This document shows positions 1-8,333 of a DNA stretch of 64,000 nt, in pieces. Each line of letters begins with the position of its first letter. Positions within the stretch are counted from its first letter, which is position 1. Source of the stretch: Mycolicibacterium sp. YH-1 (GTDB lineage Bacteria; Actinomycetota; Actinomycetes; Mycobacteriales; Mycobacteriaceae); the NCBI RefSeq assembly GCF_022557175.1, contig NZ_CP092915.1, forward strand, positions 5,766,001 through 5,830,000, in the 5' to 3' direction. The translations under genes and the position numbers were made by a program. The notes under the pieces are model-generated. The model made no database searches. It was not told the DNA's origin and worked only from the letters and a program-made list of their open reading frames with translations.

Positions 1-1
1 G

Positions 2-277
2 TACGGCGTCGCATCACGAACACTCGAGCAGAGCCGGCTCAAGACCTTGATGATGCAGCGGGCGCGCCAGATCGTGGTCGTCGCCGATCGCCGCAAGGTC
101 AGCACCGACCAGTTCAACTACTGGTCACCAACACCGGCGCGGTGGCGCTTGATCACCGACGACGACGCCGACCCGGCATCCCTCGACGAACTGCGCGAGA
201 CCGGGGCACAGGTCGAACTCGTTACACCCCTGCGAGCTCTCGCCGAGCCCACCAATGTGAAAGGCAACCAACCGTGA
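2..277 (+). CDS. DeoR-family transcriptional regulator, C-terminal part (gene begins left of window)
   Basis: The open frame runs in from the left edge without a start, so this is the C-terminal 91 residues of a larger protein. The stretch with LKTLMMQRARQIVVVADRRK followed by FNYWSP matches the end of the sugar-phosphate-sensing (isomerase-like) domain of DeoR/GlpR regulators. The helix-turn-helix would lie outside the window. The stop codon overlaps the GTG start of the next gene (GTGA, 4 bp). The regulator is therefore the upstream member of the catabolic operon that follows and probably controls it in response to a phosphorylated intermediate. Family assignment is fairly secure; the effector is unknown. 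Confidence 0.75.
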   Translation, partial: YGVASRTLEQSRLKTLMMQRARQIVVVADRRKVSTDQFNYWSPTPARWRLITDDDADPASLDELRETGAQVELVTPLRALAEPTNVKGNQP

Positions 278-1413
278 CCACCACGTCGGACACCAGCACG
301 TCGGACACCAGCACGTCGGACACCAGCACGTCGGACACCGCCACCGCAACGCAGTCGGCGCCGTTCTCCGGGCAGACGACGATGCGCCAGGCCGTGCTGC
401 ACCAGCCGAACGATCTGCGGATCGAGGAGGTGCCGGTCCCCACCCTGGAACCCGGTGACGTTCTCCTTCGCGTCGACGCTGCGCTGTTGTGCGGCACCGA
501 CGTTCGCATCTACGAGGGGCGCAAGCAGAAGAACGTCACCTTCCCGACCGTGTTGGGTCACGAGTTCGCCGGCACCGTCGTCGACGCGAACGGCCCGCTG
601 CCCGACGGTGTGGCGATGGGCGATCAGGTCGCCGTCTACCCGTTGGTCACCTGCGGTGAGTGCGCGGCCTGCCGCAAGGGGCACGAGAACATCTGCCGCA
701 ACCGAAAGGCGTTCGGCTACCAGCTCACCGGCGGCCTGTCCCAGTTCGTCCACGTTCCGGCCGTCGCACGGCAGAACCTGGTCCCGGTCCGCGGCGTCTC
801 GGCCGCTGAGGCCGCCATCATCGAACCGGTCGCGTGCGCCTACAACGGGCAGAAGCTCGCCAACATGTCGCGCGCTGAGACCGCGCTGATCGTCGGCTGC
901 GGCCCGCTCGGACTGATCCACACCGGGCTCGCCAACAGCTTCGGCGTGGAGAGGGTCGCCGCCGTCGACCCGATCGCCGGGCGGCGCGCGATGGCAACCC
1001 GTTTCGGGGCCGATCTGGTGCTGGAGCCAGGCCCGGACGCGGCCGAGCAGCTCAACGCGTTCAGCGACGGCGGTATCGACGTGCTTGTCATGGCGATCGG
1101 CCGAATCGATGCGCTGACACCGTATCTGGGCTGCCTGGCACCCGGCGCCAGCGTGTCGGTGTTCGCCGGGTTCGGCGCCGACGCCGACCTGGCCGTCTCG
1201 GCCAACGATGTGCACTACAACGAATGGAACATCGTCGGCGCCTCGTCGTGCCGACTCGACGGCTTCCACGCCGTCGCGCCCATGGTCGCCACCGGACAGC
1301 TCCCGGTCGCCGAACTGATCGGCACCCAGCTGCCGCTCGACCAAGCCGTCGAGGCCCTCACCCTCGCCGGCTCCGGCGCTGACATGCGTGTCGGCGTCAA
1401 TCCCTGGGCCTGA
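274..1413 (+). CDS. Zinc-dependent medium-chain polyol/alcohol dehydrogenase
   Basis: A medium-chain dehydrogenase of the sorbitol/threonine dehydrogenase type, expected to oxidise a polyol to a ketose with NAD(P). From the GTG at 274, catalytic zinc ligands are C73 (CGTD), H96 and E97 (GHE). Structural zinc cysteines are C127, C130, C133 and C141. The Rossmann motif GCGPLG starts near residue 208. The GTG at 274 overlaps the upstream stop, which supports translational coupling. It adds about 36 residues made of four tandem TSDTS units before the usual family start. An ATG at 382 (MRQAVLHQ) would give a normal-length enzyme, so the true start is uncertain. Neighbouring aldolase and sugar kinase genes suggest a polyol substrate; which polyol cannot be read from sequence. 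Confidence 0.85.
   Translation: MTTTSDTSTSDTSTSDTSTSDTATATQSAPFSGQTTMRQAVLHQPNDLRIEEVPVPTLEPGDVLLRVDAALLCGTDVRIYEGRKQKNVTFPTVLGHEFAGTVVDANGPLPDGVAMGDQVAVYPLVTCGECAACRKGHENICRNRKAFGYQLTGGLSQFVHVPAVARQNLVPVRGVSAAEAAIIEPVACAYNGQKLANMSRAETALIVGCGPLGLIHTGLANSFGVERVAAVDPIAGRRAMATRFGADLVLEPGPDAAEQLNAFSDGGIDVLVMAIGRIDALTPYLGCLAPGASVSVFAGFGADADLAVSANDVHYNEWNIVGASSCRLDGFHAVAPMVATGQLPVAELIGTQLPLDQAVEALTLAGSGADMRVGVNPWA
283..342 (+). repeat. Four tandem 15-bp units at the 5' end of the dehydrogenase gene
   Basis: Four consecutive copies of ACGTCGGACACCAGC; the last copy ends in GCC instead of AGC. In the dehydrogenase frame each encodes TSDTS, giving a Thr/Ser/Asp low-complexity N-terminus. The unit is a multiple of three, so copy-number change keeps the frame. 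Copies are nearly identical, which suggests recent expansion. Confidence 0.9.
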
Positions 1414-1464
1414 CCCGCAGACCCAACCCTCGGCCCGTCCCACCACACAAGGAGAGCAGTAGGC

Positions 1465-2307
1465 ATGACCGCCACCTTCACCCCCGCCTTCGACATCAAC
1501 CCGACGGGAACCACCGCCGGACTCGGACGAAACCTCCGGCTGCGCCGGCTCTTCGCCGCAGACGGCCGCACCGTCACAGTCGCCCTCGACCAGGCCGTGC
1601 CGCGCGGTGTCGCGCCCCGGCTGGCCACGATCGGCTCCACCTTCGCCAGCATCGCCGACGGTGAGCCCGACGCCGTCACCATCACCAAGGGCCTGGCCGG
1701 TCCGCTGCTCGGTGGCAACCGCGCTCCCCTGCCCTGGATCCTCAAGGCCTCGATGTTCTCCGTCGAGTTCCACCCGACCTACGACGCCACCATCGCCACC
1801 GTGCAGGACGCCGTGAGACTCGGTGCGGACGCCGTCGCGGTCGGCATCTCGGCCGGCTCGTCCAACCAGGTCGCCATGTTCGAGATGCTCACCCACGTCG
1901 TGGAGGAGGCGCACACCTGGGGTCTTCCCGTCGTGTGCCACGCCTACCCCTCGGGCGAGATGTGGGGTGACCGCAAGGGTTCCACCGAGTCGGTGCTCTA
2001 CGCCTCCCGCGCCGCGGCCGAGCTCGGCACCGATATCGTCAAGACCTGGTACACCGGCTCCACCGCCGAGTTCGCCAAGGTCGTCGAGGGCACCCCGGCC
2101 ATCGTGGTGGCGGCAGGCGGCGCGCCGGCCAACAGCCCCCTGGACGTGCTCAAGCAGGCCGCCTCCGTCGTCGAGGCCGGCGCCCACGGCATGACCGCAG
2201 GCCGAAACATCTGGCAGGCACCGGATCCCGGCAAGATGGTCGCCGCACTCAAGGCCGTCATCCACGGTGGCGACAGCCCCGAGGTCGCCGCCAAGCTGCT
2301 CGACTGA
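1465..2307 (+). CDS. DeoC/LsrF/FbaB-type class I aldolase
   Basis: A 280-residue TIM-barrel aldolase of the DeoC/LacD/LsrF group, which works through a lysine Schiff base. The segment DIVKTWYTGS places the catalytic lysine at K193. VTVALDQAVPRG near residues 37-48 and AAGGAP near 217 resemble the substrate and phosphate-binding parts of archaeal-type fructose-bisphosphate aldolases and LsrF. An AAGGAGAG ribosome-binding site lies just upstream of the ATG. Between a polyol dehydrogenase and an FGGY kinase, the simplest role is cleavage (or thiolysis, as in LsrF) of a phosphorylated ketose to a triose phosphate plus a short aldehyde. Substrate is inferred, not shown. Confidence 0.8.
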   Translation: MTATFTPAFDINPTGTTAGLGRNLRLRRLFAADGRTVTVALDQAVPRGVAPRLATIGSTFASIADGEPDAVTITKGLAGPLLGGNRAPLPWILKASMFSVEFHPTYDATIATVQDAVRLGADAVAVGISAGSSNQVAMFEMLTHVVEEAHTWGLPVVCHAYPSGEMWGDRKGSTESVLYASRAAAELGTDIVKTWYTGSTAEFAKVVEGTPAIVVAAGGAPANSPLDVLKQAASVVEAGAHGMTAGRNIWQAPDPGKMVAALKAVIHGGDSPEVAAKLLD

Positions 2308-2370
2308 CCGAAAGCCGTTTCCGCACAGCCGATCAGAACCGTGCGCAACCCTCGAAGGAGTGGGTTTCGA

Positions 2371-3933
2371 ATGCCTTGGGAAAAGCACCATCAGGATGCC
2401 GCTCCGGTGACCTACCTCGGAATCGACGTCGGCACATCGGCCACCAAGGCTGTGGTTCTCGCCTCTGACGGCACGGTCGTCGCCCGGTCCCGGGTCCCGC
2501 ACCCCGCAGCACGCGGGGCCGGGGCCGGGCGGGCCGACCCGTCGGCCTGGCGGACCAGCGTCACCGCAGCGGTGCGCGAACTGGCCCCGCACACCGCAGA
2601 GGTGCGCGGTGTCGGCATGGACACCCACTGCCCCACCGCGCTGCTGCTCGACGCGGCCGGCGAGCCGCTGGTCGCCGGCGTCACCTGGGATCACCCCGGG
2701 CTCGCCGAGCCCACCGCGCAGCTCATCGCCGCGCTGTCCCCCGCACATCGTCGGCTGCTGGGGAATCACCTGATGCCCGCCACCGCGATGGGGGCGGCGC
2801 ACCGACTGCTCCAGACCATCGAACCCCAAGCCGCCGCAGCGGCAACCACATTCGGTCTCGCCGGGACCTGGCTCGGCCAGTGGCTGACCGGTCAGCGCGC
2901 GATTGACCCCACCCAGGCCTCCTACACCGGACTGATGGCCAGCACCGACGGATCCTGCCGCTGGCTGACCGATGTGGTCGCGCAGCTGGGAATTCCACCC
3001 GAGCAACTACCGCCGGTGCTGCCGTCGCTGAGCGTTCTGGGCCCGCTGACGGCTGCTGCCGCCGCGACGCTGGGCCTGCCCGAGAACATTCCAGTCCTCG
3101 TCGGCTCCGGCGACACCCCCGCCGCGTCCTACGCGCTGGGAACCGAGCCCGGGGGCCGCCCACTGCTCATCATGGGCACCACGCACGTGGTGTCCAACGC
3201 GCTCGCAGTTCCCGACCCCCGCGCCAAGGCGCTGCAACGCGTCGACGTCCGGGCCGGCCGGTGGCTCATCAACGGTGTCATCAACGGCGGCGACGCGCTG
3301 GCCGACGGCGCCGCCCGACTGGGCTACGGCCAGGGCGATATCGCAGTGGCGGCGTTGGTGGGGACCGCATTCGGAGCCCACCCCGATCAGATGGCCGACG
3401 CCCCCGTCTTCATTCCGCACACCCGCCCGGAACGCGGCCCACTGTGGTTCGCCGAGCCCCGGACGGCGATGCGCGGCGACATTCCCGATCCCGCGACGCC
3501 GGCTGCCGCCCGCGGTGTCGTCGAGGGGGTGTTGTTCGCCGACAGGATGATCGTCGAGTCGTGTATCGGAGACCAGCAGCGGACGCTGTACGCCAGCGGC
3601 GCCTTCGGCTTCGAACCCGAACTCCCGCAGCTGCTCGCTGACGTGCTGGACCGCGACATCCTCGTTGTCGACGAGAGTCACCTGCCCGCCATCGGTGCGG
3701 CCGCGATGTGCGTCGAGGTTCTCGAGGGAGCCGTCGTCGCGCCACCGCACGCACGGCTGGTGCGTCCCCGCCCGGAATGGCGGCCCATCGTGGCACAACG
3801 CTGGCAGCACTACCGGCAGGTCTGGTCCGACGTCACGGGGACGGTGCCGCTGAGCACCCTCGATGAGTCCATCGATACGCTCGCACCATCTGCCCAGAAA
3901 CCGCAGCGCATCACCAGGAGCGTCCTCACGTGA
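2371..3933 (+). CDS. FGGY-family carbohydrate kinase (xylulokinase-like)
   Basis: A 520-residue cytosolic sugar kinase. GIDVGTS at residues 17-23 is the N-terminal ATPase phosphate-1 motif, and GSGDTPAA carries the probable catalytic base D248. The middle of the chain (MGTTHVVSNAL, then GDALADGAARLG) fits the FGGY fold. I chose the ATG at 2371 because AAGGAG ends 10 nt before it; an in-frame GTG at 2341 would add 10 residues without a good ribosome site. The stop overlaps the next start (GTGA). It probably phosphorylates the ketose made by the upstream dehydrogenase. The specific sugar (xylulose, erythrulose, ribulose and others) cannot be decided from sequence. Confidence 0.82.
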   Translation: MPWEKHHQDAAPVTYLGIDVGTSATKAVVLASDGTVVARSRVPHPAARGAGAGRADPSAWRTSVTAAVRELAPHTAEVRGVGMDTHCPTALLLDAAGEPLVAGVTWDHPGLAEPTAQLIAALSPAHRRLLGNHLMPATAMGAAHRLLQTIEPQAAAAATTFGLAGTWLGQWLTGQRAIDPTQASYTGLMASTDGSCRWLTDVVAQLGIPPEQLPPVLPSLSVLGPLTAAAAATLGLPENIPVLVGSGDTPAASYALGTEPGGRPLLIMGTTHVVSNALAVPDPRAKALQRVDVRAGRWLINGVINGGDALADGAARLGYGQGDIAVAALVGTAFGAHPDQMADAPVFIPHTRPERGPLWFAEPRTAMRGDIPDPATPAAARGVVEGVLFADRMIVESCIGDQQRTLYASGAFGFEPELPQLLADVLDRDILVVDESHLPAIGAAAMCVEVLEGAVVAPPHARLVRPRPEWRPIVAQRWQHYRQVWSDVTGTVPLSTLDESIDTLAPSAQKPQRITRSVLT

Positions 3934-4925
3934 CAACCTCACCCACGCCCACCTCGGCCCGGACCGTGACCGGAATGATCTATGTGTCACGGCTTCTCAC
4001 CGACCGCGCGATGGATCACCTGCACTCACTCGGAGTCCCGTTGCGGATCGGGGTCGAGGCGCCGCCGAGCCGCGCCGAACTCGAGGCGGGTATCGCGGGC
4101 GCCAGTGCCGCCGTCATCACCCTGACCGAGCGCGTCGACGCGCAACTGCTCGCCGCGGCCGGGCCGCAGCTGAAGGTCATCGCCAACGTCGCAGTCGGCT
4201 TCGACAACATCGACCTGGCGGCCACCGACGCCGCGGGCGTGATCGTCACCAACACCCCCGGGGTCCTCGACCGCGCGTCGGCCGATCACGCCTTCGCGTT
4301 GATACTCGACTCCACCCGACGAATCAGCGAGGGCGACAGACTGATCCGCAGTAAGCAGCCCTGGGTGTGGGGACCGCGGATGCTGGTTGGCCTCGACATC
4401 AGCGCAGGCGCCACACTCGGCATCCTCGGTTATGGCCGGATCGGTCAGGCCGTCGCTCGCCGCGCACAGGCATTCGACATGAGGGTCATCGCCTCGGGGC
4501 GCAGCCGAACCCCCGGCAGCGTCGAGAACGGTGTCACGTTCGTCGACAACGCAACCCTGTTGGCCGACAGCGATATCGTCACCGTCCACACGCCGCTCAC
4601 CCCCGAGACCCGCCACCTGATCGACGCCGCCGCGCTGGCAGCCATGAAGCCCACCGCGTACCTCATCAACACCGCCCGCGGTGGCGTCGTCGATGAGGCC
4701 GCGCTGATCGAGGCCCTGCACACCGGCCAGATCCGCGGAGCCGCACTGGATGTCTTCGAGGGTGAGCCACAGGTGAATCCCGCCCTGCTGGACGCGCCGG
4801 GGCTCGTTCTGACCCCGCACACGGCCAGCGCGGGTGAGGCGACCCGCGACACCATGGGCATCCTCGCGGTCGACAACGCCGCCGCGGTGCTCGCCGGTGA
4901 CCCGCCCCTGACCCCCGTCCGGTGA
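3930..4925 (+). CDS. D-2-hydroxyacid dehydrogenase (glyoxylate/hydroxypyruvate reductase type)
   Basis: A 331-residue NAD(P)-dependent D-isomer-specific 2-hydroxyacid dehydrogenase. The dinucleotide motif GYGRIG is at 167-172. The catalytic set is R250 (TARGG), E279 (EGEP) and H297 (PHTAS). It starts at a GTG overlapping the kinase stop, with AGGAG about 10 nt upstream. Paired by a 4-bp overlap with glycerate kinase, it most likely reduces hydroxypyruvate, tartronate semialdehyde or glyoxylate, so that the pair moves a C2/C3 product into glycolysis. The reaction class is secure; the substrate is inferred from context. Confidence 0.85.
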   Translation: MTTSPTPTSARTVTGMIYVSRLLTDRAMDHLHSLGVPLRIGVEAPPSRAELEAGIAGASAAVITLTERVDAQLLAAAGPQLKVIANVAVGFDNIDLAATDAAGVIVTNTPGVLDRASADHAFALILDSTRRISEGDRLIRSKQPWVWGPRMLVGLDISAGATLGILGYGRIGQAVARRAQAFDMRVIASGRSRTPGSVENGVTFVDNATLLADSDIVTVHTPLTPETRHLIDAAALAAMKPTAYLINTARGGVVDEAALIEALHTGQIRGAALDVFEGEPQVNPALLDAPGLVLTPHTASAGEATRDTMGILAVDNAAAVLAGDPPLTPVR

Positions 4926-6043
4926 AGTTCGTCCTCGCTCCCGACTCGTTCAAGGAGTCCATGAGCGCGGCGCAGGCCGTCAGCGCGATGCGCAGCGGCG
5001 TCCTGTCCGCCATCCCGGACGCGGTGTGTGTCGGCGTGCCGATGGCCGACGGCGGCGAGGGCACCGTGGACGCCGTGGTCGATGCGCTCAACGGCGAACG
5101 CGTCACGGTGGAGGTCCGCGATCCGCTGGGGCGCCCAACACCGGCCACGTACGGCTACATTCCGCACCGCCGCCTGGCCGTGATCGAGATCGCGGCCGCC
5201 GCCGGGATTGCCCTGGTCGCGCGGCACGAGCGAAATGCTCTCGACGCCAGCAGCTTCGGCGTGGGTGAGCTGGTGATATCGGCGCTGGAGCACGGTGCCA
5301 CCGACCTTCTCGTCGGCCTTGGCGGATCGGCGACCAATGACGGTGGCGCGGGCATGCTGTCGGCGTTGGGCGCCGAGTTCACCGATGCCGACGGCACTCG
5401 CCTCGCGCCGGGCGGCGCCGCCCTTGAGCACCTCCACCGGATCAATCTCGATGGGCTGGACCCGCGACTCGCGGGCATCCGCATTCGGCTTGCCTGCGAC
5501 GTGACGGCACCGCTGCTCGGCCCCGACGGGGCGAGCAGCGTCTTCGGGCCGCAGAAGGGTGCGAGCGCGGCTGATGTGGTTCGTCTCGAGTCGGCGTTGA
5601 CGCGCCTGGCGGAGGTCACCTCCTCGACGCTCGGCAGCGTTCATCCTGACCGTGCCGGCGCGGGGGCCGCCGGCGGGCTCGGGTTCGCGTTCCTGGAATA
5701 CCTGGGGGCTGACGCCCGACCCGGCGTCGAGGTGGTCGCCGAGACAGTCGACCTCGACGGGTCACTCGCCGACGCCGACTGGGTCTTCACCGGAGAGGGC
5801 AGCGTCGACGCCCAAACCGCGCTCGGCAAGACGCCTTTCGGCGTCGCGCAGGTCGCGCGACGCCACCACACCCCCGTCGTCATCTTCGCGGGCCGCGTCA
5901 GCGCCGACGCCTCAGTTCTGCTCGAGCACGGCGTCGTCGAACTCGTCGAGATCACGCCCCGCGGGACGCCGATCGAGCAGGCCCTTCGCGGTGGCCCCGC
6001 CGCTCTCACTCGCGCGGCCCACGAGTTCTGCAGCCGGCTCTGA
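4922..6043 (+). CDS. Glycerate kinase (GlxK/GarK family)
   Basis: A 373-residue glycerate 2-kinase-type protein. The start MKFVLAPDSFKESMSA, the MADGGEGT segment near residue 40 and GLGGSATNDGGAG near residue 135 are hallmarks of the GlxK/GarK family. It phosphorylates D-glycerate, normally to 2-phosphoglycerate. The GTG start overlaps the preceding stop (GTGA). This is the last gene of the operon; a strong hairpin follows the stop. It supplies the exit of the pathway into lower glycolysis. Confidence 0.9.
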   Translation: MKFVLAPDSFKESMSAAQAVSAMRSGVLSAIPDAVCVGVPMADGGEGTVDAVVDALNGERVTVEVRDPLGRPTPATYGYIPHRRLAVIEIAAAAGIALVARHERNALDASSFGVGELVISALEHGATDLLVGLGGSATNDGGAGMLSALGAEFTDADGTRLAPGGAALEHLHRINLDGLDPRLAGIRIRLACDVTAPLLGPDGASSVFGPQKGASAADVVRLESALTRLAEVTSSTLGSVHPDRAGAGAAGGLGFAFLEYLGADARPGVEVVAETVDLDGSLADADWVFTGEGSVDAQTALGKTPFGVAQVARRHHTPVVIFAGRVSADASVLLEHGVVELVEITPRGTPIEQALRGGPAALTRAAHEFCSRL

Positions 6044-6051
6044 AAACGACA

Positions 6052-6093
6052 CGGTCGCCGCAACCTCTCTTATCGAGAGTGTTGCGACGACCG
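6052..6093. terminator. Bidirectional hairpin terminator between convergent genes
   Basis: Inverted repeat with arms CGGTCG/CGACCG, CGCAAC/GTTGCG and CTCTC/GAGAG around a TTATC loop (17 paired bases, with one mismatch and one bulged T). It sits 8 bp after the glycerate kinase stop and 37 bp beyond the stop of the convergent secreted-protein gene, so it could end both transcripts. No U-tract is seen, as is common in mycobacteria. Confidence 0.75.
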
Positions 6094-6130
6094 CGCCTAC
6101 CCGCCAAGCGGGACTAATCGATTCCTGGCG

Positions 6131-7531
6131 TCAGCTGTCGCCGCCCTTGTCGCCGGCATCGCTGCCAGCACCGGAGTTGTCGCCGCCTTCGGCGCCTGCA
6201 CCCGCATCACCCTTGGGCGATTCGGTGGCGTCGCCACTGCCGGCCGGATCGCCTGCGGTGGTGGGGGTGGTGGTGACCTGCGACGGATCGTTGTCCTGGC
6301 GAGTCGACGTCGTACCGGTCTTGCCGGGCTCCGCCTTGTTGCCCTTGGACAGGTCGGTGCCGCCGCCTGGCTTGCCCTTGACCTCGCCCTCGTCACCTTC
6401 GTCGCCCCTGGGCGTGCCGGCACCTTCGCCTGCTCCTTCGCCGGCGCCGTCACCCTCGCCAGCGCCGCCACCGACGTCGGTGCCACCGCCGGGTGTGCCG
6501 GCGCCCTCGCCACCGGCACCGCTGTTGTCGCCAGCGCCACCGTCAGTGCCGGTCTCTTCACCGGCGGGAGCCGCCGGGGCATCAACGGCAGGGCCGGATT
6601 CGGATTCGAGGGACACGGTCTTGGCATCGAACGACGCTGCGCCACTCAGCTCGTCGACCCCGCTGCGCAGAGCCGCACCGGAGAAGGGCACTTGGGAGAC
6701 CGGTGCCAACTGCTGGGCGATGAGTTTGCGAATGCTGAGCACGATGCCGAACGGACCATTGGGCGAGAGGATGCCCGGGTTATCCATGGGGAAGGGGCCC
6801 GAGATGGGCGGTCCGTATCCCCCGTTGAGGAAGCCGTCGACGACCACTCCGGGCGCGTCGAAGAGTGCTTGGGCGACCTTCCCGATATCGCCGGTCCCCG
6901 CGGCGTCGATGACACCCTGCACCGCCGTCCCCACTGCGCCGATGGTGCTGAGCACCGGACCCATGATGGCCATGGCGCCCGTGATCATGATCAAGCCGGT
7001 CGTGTTCTGCACGATGTTGTTGATCCGGTTCACGGCCAGCATGATCGGCGCGATGATGCCGTCATACACCGTGTCGAGTAGCGGAATTGCAAGTGTGGCA
7101 GGGATACCCAGCAGCGCGTTCAGCGCGGTCTCGACGTCGCCGTTGGCGATTGCGGTAGACGCGGTGCGAAGCGCTTGGGGAATGAGATCGGTGACCGCGT
7201 ACGCGATGTTTCCGGCGCCCTGGGCGAGTGCGACGATGAGCGCGTCGGCATTCGCGACCTGGTTCTTGATGACCTGCGTGAGGATCGGCGCTGGGTCCCC
7301 GATCAACGTACCGGCGAGCTGCCCGAGGTTGGTGGTCGTCCGCGCGAACACCTCGGTGTAGAAGTCGAGCGGACTCGCCACCAGATTCACCGCGGCCGAC
7401 GAGACGGCGTGCGCAGGTGCGTAGATGTCCGGTAGCGCCGTCGAGACCGGACTGATCGGACTGATGGCGATGGCACTGGCCCCCACCAGTGAGATCCCCG
7501 CCGTGACATATGGACGCAGCATTGCGTGCAT
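6131..7531 (-). CDS. Secreted mycobacterial protein with acidic Gly-rich tail
   Basis: A 466-residue exported protein of unknown function. Residues 1-35 (MHAMLRPYVTAGISLVGAS then ISPVSTALP) look like a signal sequence common to a family of mycobacterial secreted proteins, some loosely annotated as PE-PGRS-like. Residues about 36-310 are hydrophobic and Ala/Ile-rich, with repeated amphipathic stretches. From about 315 to the end the chain is low complexity: runs of GAGEGAGEGAG, GGGTD, EGDEGE and KGKPGG, probably disordered and strongly acidic. I chose the ATG at 7531 because GAGGGAG lies 7 nt upstream. It is not a true PE protein, since no PE motif is seen. It stands alone, convergent with the polyol operon. 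Confidence 0.7.
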   Translation of the reverse strand: MHAMLRPYVTAGISLVGASAIAISPISPVSTALPDIYAPAHAVSSAAVNLVASPLDFYTEVFARTTTNLGQLAGTLIGDPAPILTQVIKNQVANADALIVALAQGAGNIAYAVTDLIPQALRTASTAIANGDVETALNALLGIPATLAIPLLDTVYDGIIAPIMLAVNRINNIVQNTTGLIMITGAMAIMGPVLSTIGAVGTAVQGVIDAAGTGDIGKVAQALFDAPGVVVDGFLNGGYGPPISGPFPMDNPGILSPNGPFGIVLSIRKLIAQQLAPVSQVPFSGAALRSGVDELSGAASFDAKTVSLESESGPAVDAPAAPAGEETGTDGGAGDNSGAGGEGAGTPGGGTDVGGGAGEGDGAGEGAGEGAGTPRGDEGDEGEVKGKPGGGTDLSKGNKAEPGKTGTTSTRQDNDPSQVTTTPTTAGDPAGSGDATESPKGDAGAGAEGGDNSGAGSDAGDKGGDS

Positions 7532-8283
7532 GAACCACTCCCTCAAAGTTGTGCTGTTGTGACGCTTTTGTGATGTACGACGAAGAGGAACGTAGCCCGA
7601 GGGAATCACAAGCGGAGTCGGTTTCCGCAAATAATTGACGCAACCGTCTAAGTAGCGAATCCCACCCCTGTGCATTTGCTCAATAATTGCTGTTCAAATA
7701 ACCGATGAAACCGCTCCAGCAAACACCGCCGATGTCCAAGAACGTTGCTAATGCAACTAACAATGCCCGGTTTTAGAACTTGTTTCAGGCTTTGCCACCG
7801 CACGCCTAATCGCGGCTACGACTGGGCTTACCTGCCCTGATCAGGAATTCTGGGTTTGCTCACGCAATAGTAGACAAATATTCTTCGATGTCTACTACTG
7901 GTTAGCGAGTGACCTTTGGGACTACCAGCGACGATGTGCCGGGCAGGTAAGTGCCGCCTCAGTTCATTGCCAACCCACTGGTTGATTCGGCCCACTCGCC
8001 GGGCCACGGAGCCGAGTGCGCACAGCTGGCAAATTTAACTCGCCTCGCCTATTCGTGGGCTAGGAACAATCTCGTCCGGCCGTGGCAGGGGTGTGATGCC
8101 TGCCGATGTCCTTGCGCGAACCACAGCCATCCCCGAGAGCGCATCAGGCCGAACGCGCCCACCCCCAGATCCGCGGCTGAGATCACTAAAGCGACTGGCC
8201 GACAATGACATCCATTCGACGCACGTCGTATTGCCTGAGGCCAGCAGACGACTGATCTGCCACGTGTGAGGGCTGCTCCGCAT
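7532..8283. other. About 750 bp non-coding, relatively AT-rich region
   Basis: Upstream region of the secreted-protein gene. It is visibly richer in A/T than its surroundings (for example around 7640-7760 and 7850-7900). It contains TTGTGAT and ATCACAA (7568-7574 and 7605-7611) and the nested inverted repeats listed separately. One short frame (7951-8208, 85 codons) has no recognisable domain and no ribosome site, and I do not call it. No RNA gene is recognised. Confidence 0.6.
7827..7951. repeat. Nested inverted repeats (outer 11-bp arms, inner 9-bp arms)
   Basis: Outer perfect arms CTTACCTGCCC (7827-7837) and GGGCAGGTAAG (7941-7951) enclose an inner perfect pair TAGTAGACA (7868-7876) and TGTCTACTA (7889-7897) with a 12-nt spacer. 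A further palindrome CCTGATCAGG adjoins the left outer arm. The arrangement could be a miniature element with terminal repeats, a structured RNA or paired operator sites. No transposase or clear target duplication is seen. Confidence 0.6.
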
Positions 8284-8314
8284 GCGGCGGCCGGCCATAC
8301 CAGCCGACCGCCGC
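8284..8314 (-). terminator. Hairpin after the enoyl-CoA reductase gene
   Basis: GCGGCGGCCGGC (8284-8295), 7-nt loop, GCCGACCGCCGC (8303-8314): 12 bp with one mismatch. It begins 20 bp past the stop of the minus-strand reductase gene, the right place for its terminator. Confidence 0.65.
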
Positions 8315-8333
8315 GTGTGCGGGTGTGCGGGTG

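Noticed and set aside
283..342. CRISPR array
   Set aside because: The units are 15 bp, contiguous, without spacers, and in frame with a coding region.
118..3006. A 962-codon open frame on the minus strand opposite the polyol operon
   Set aside because: Arg/Gly/His-rich translation without domains, fully antisense to well-supported genes; an artefact of high GC third positions.
6131..7531. Calling the Gly-rich secreted protein a PE-PGRS protein
   Set aside because: No N-terminal PE domain; the Gly-rich part is a charged tail, not GGAGG-type PGRS repeats.
7827..7951. Annotating the nested inverted repeats as an insertion sequence
   Set aside because: No transposase, no clear target-site duplication and only 125 bp; kept as a repeat with unknown nature.
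7951..8208. A possible 85-residue gene in the AT-rich gap
   Set aside because: No ribosome site, no recognisable domain, and it begins inside an inverted-repeat arm.
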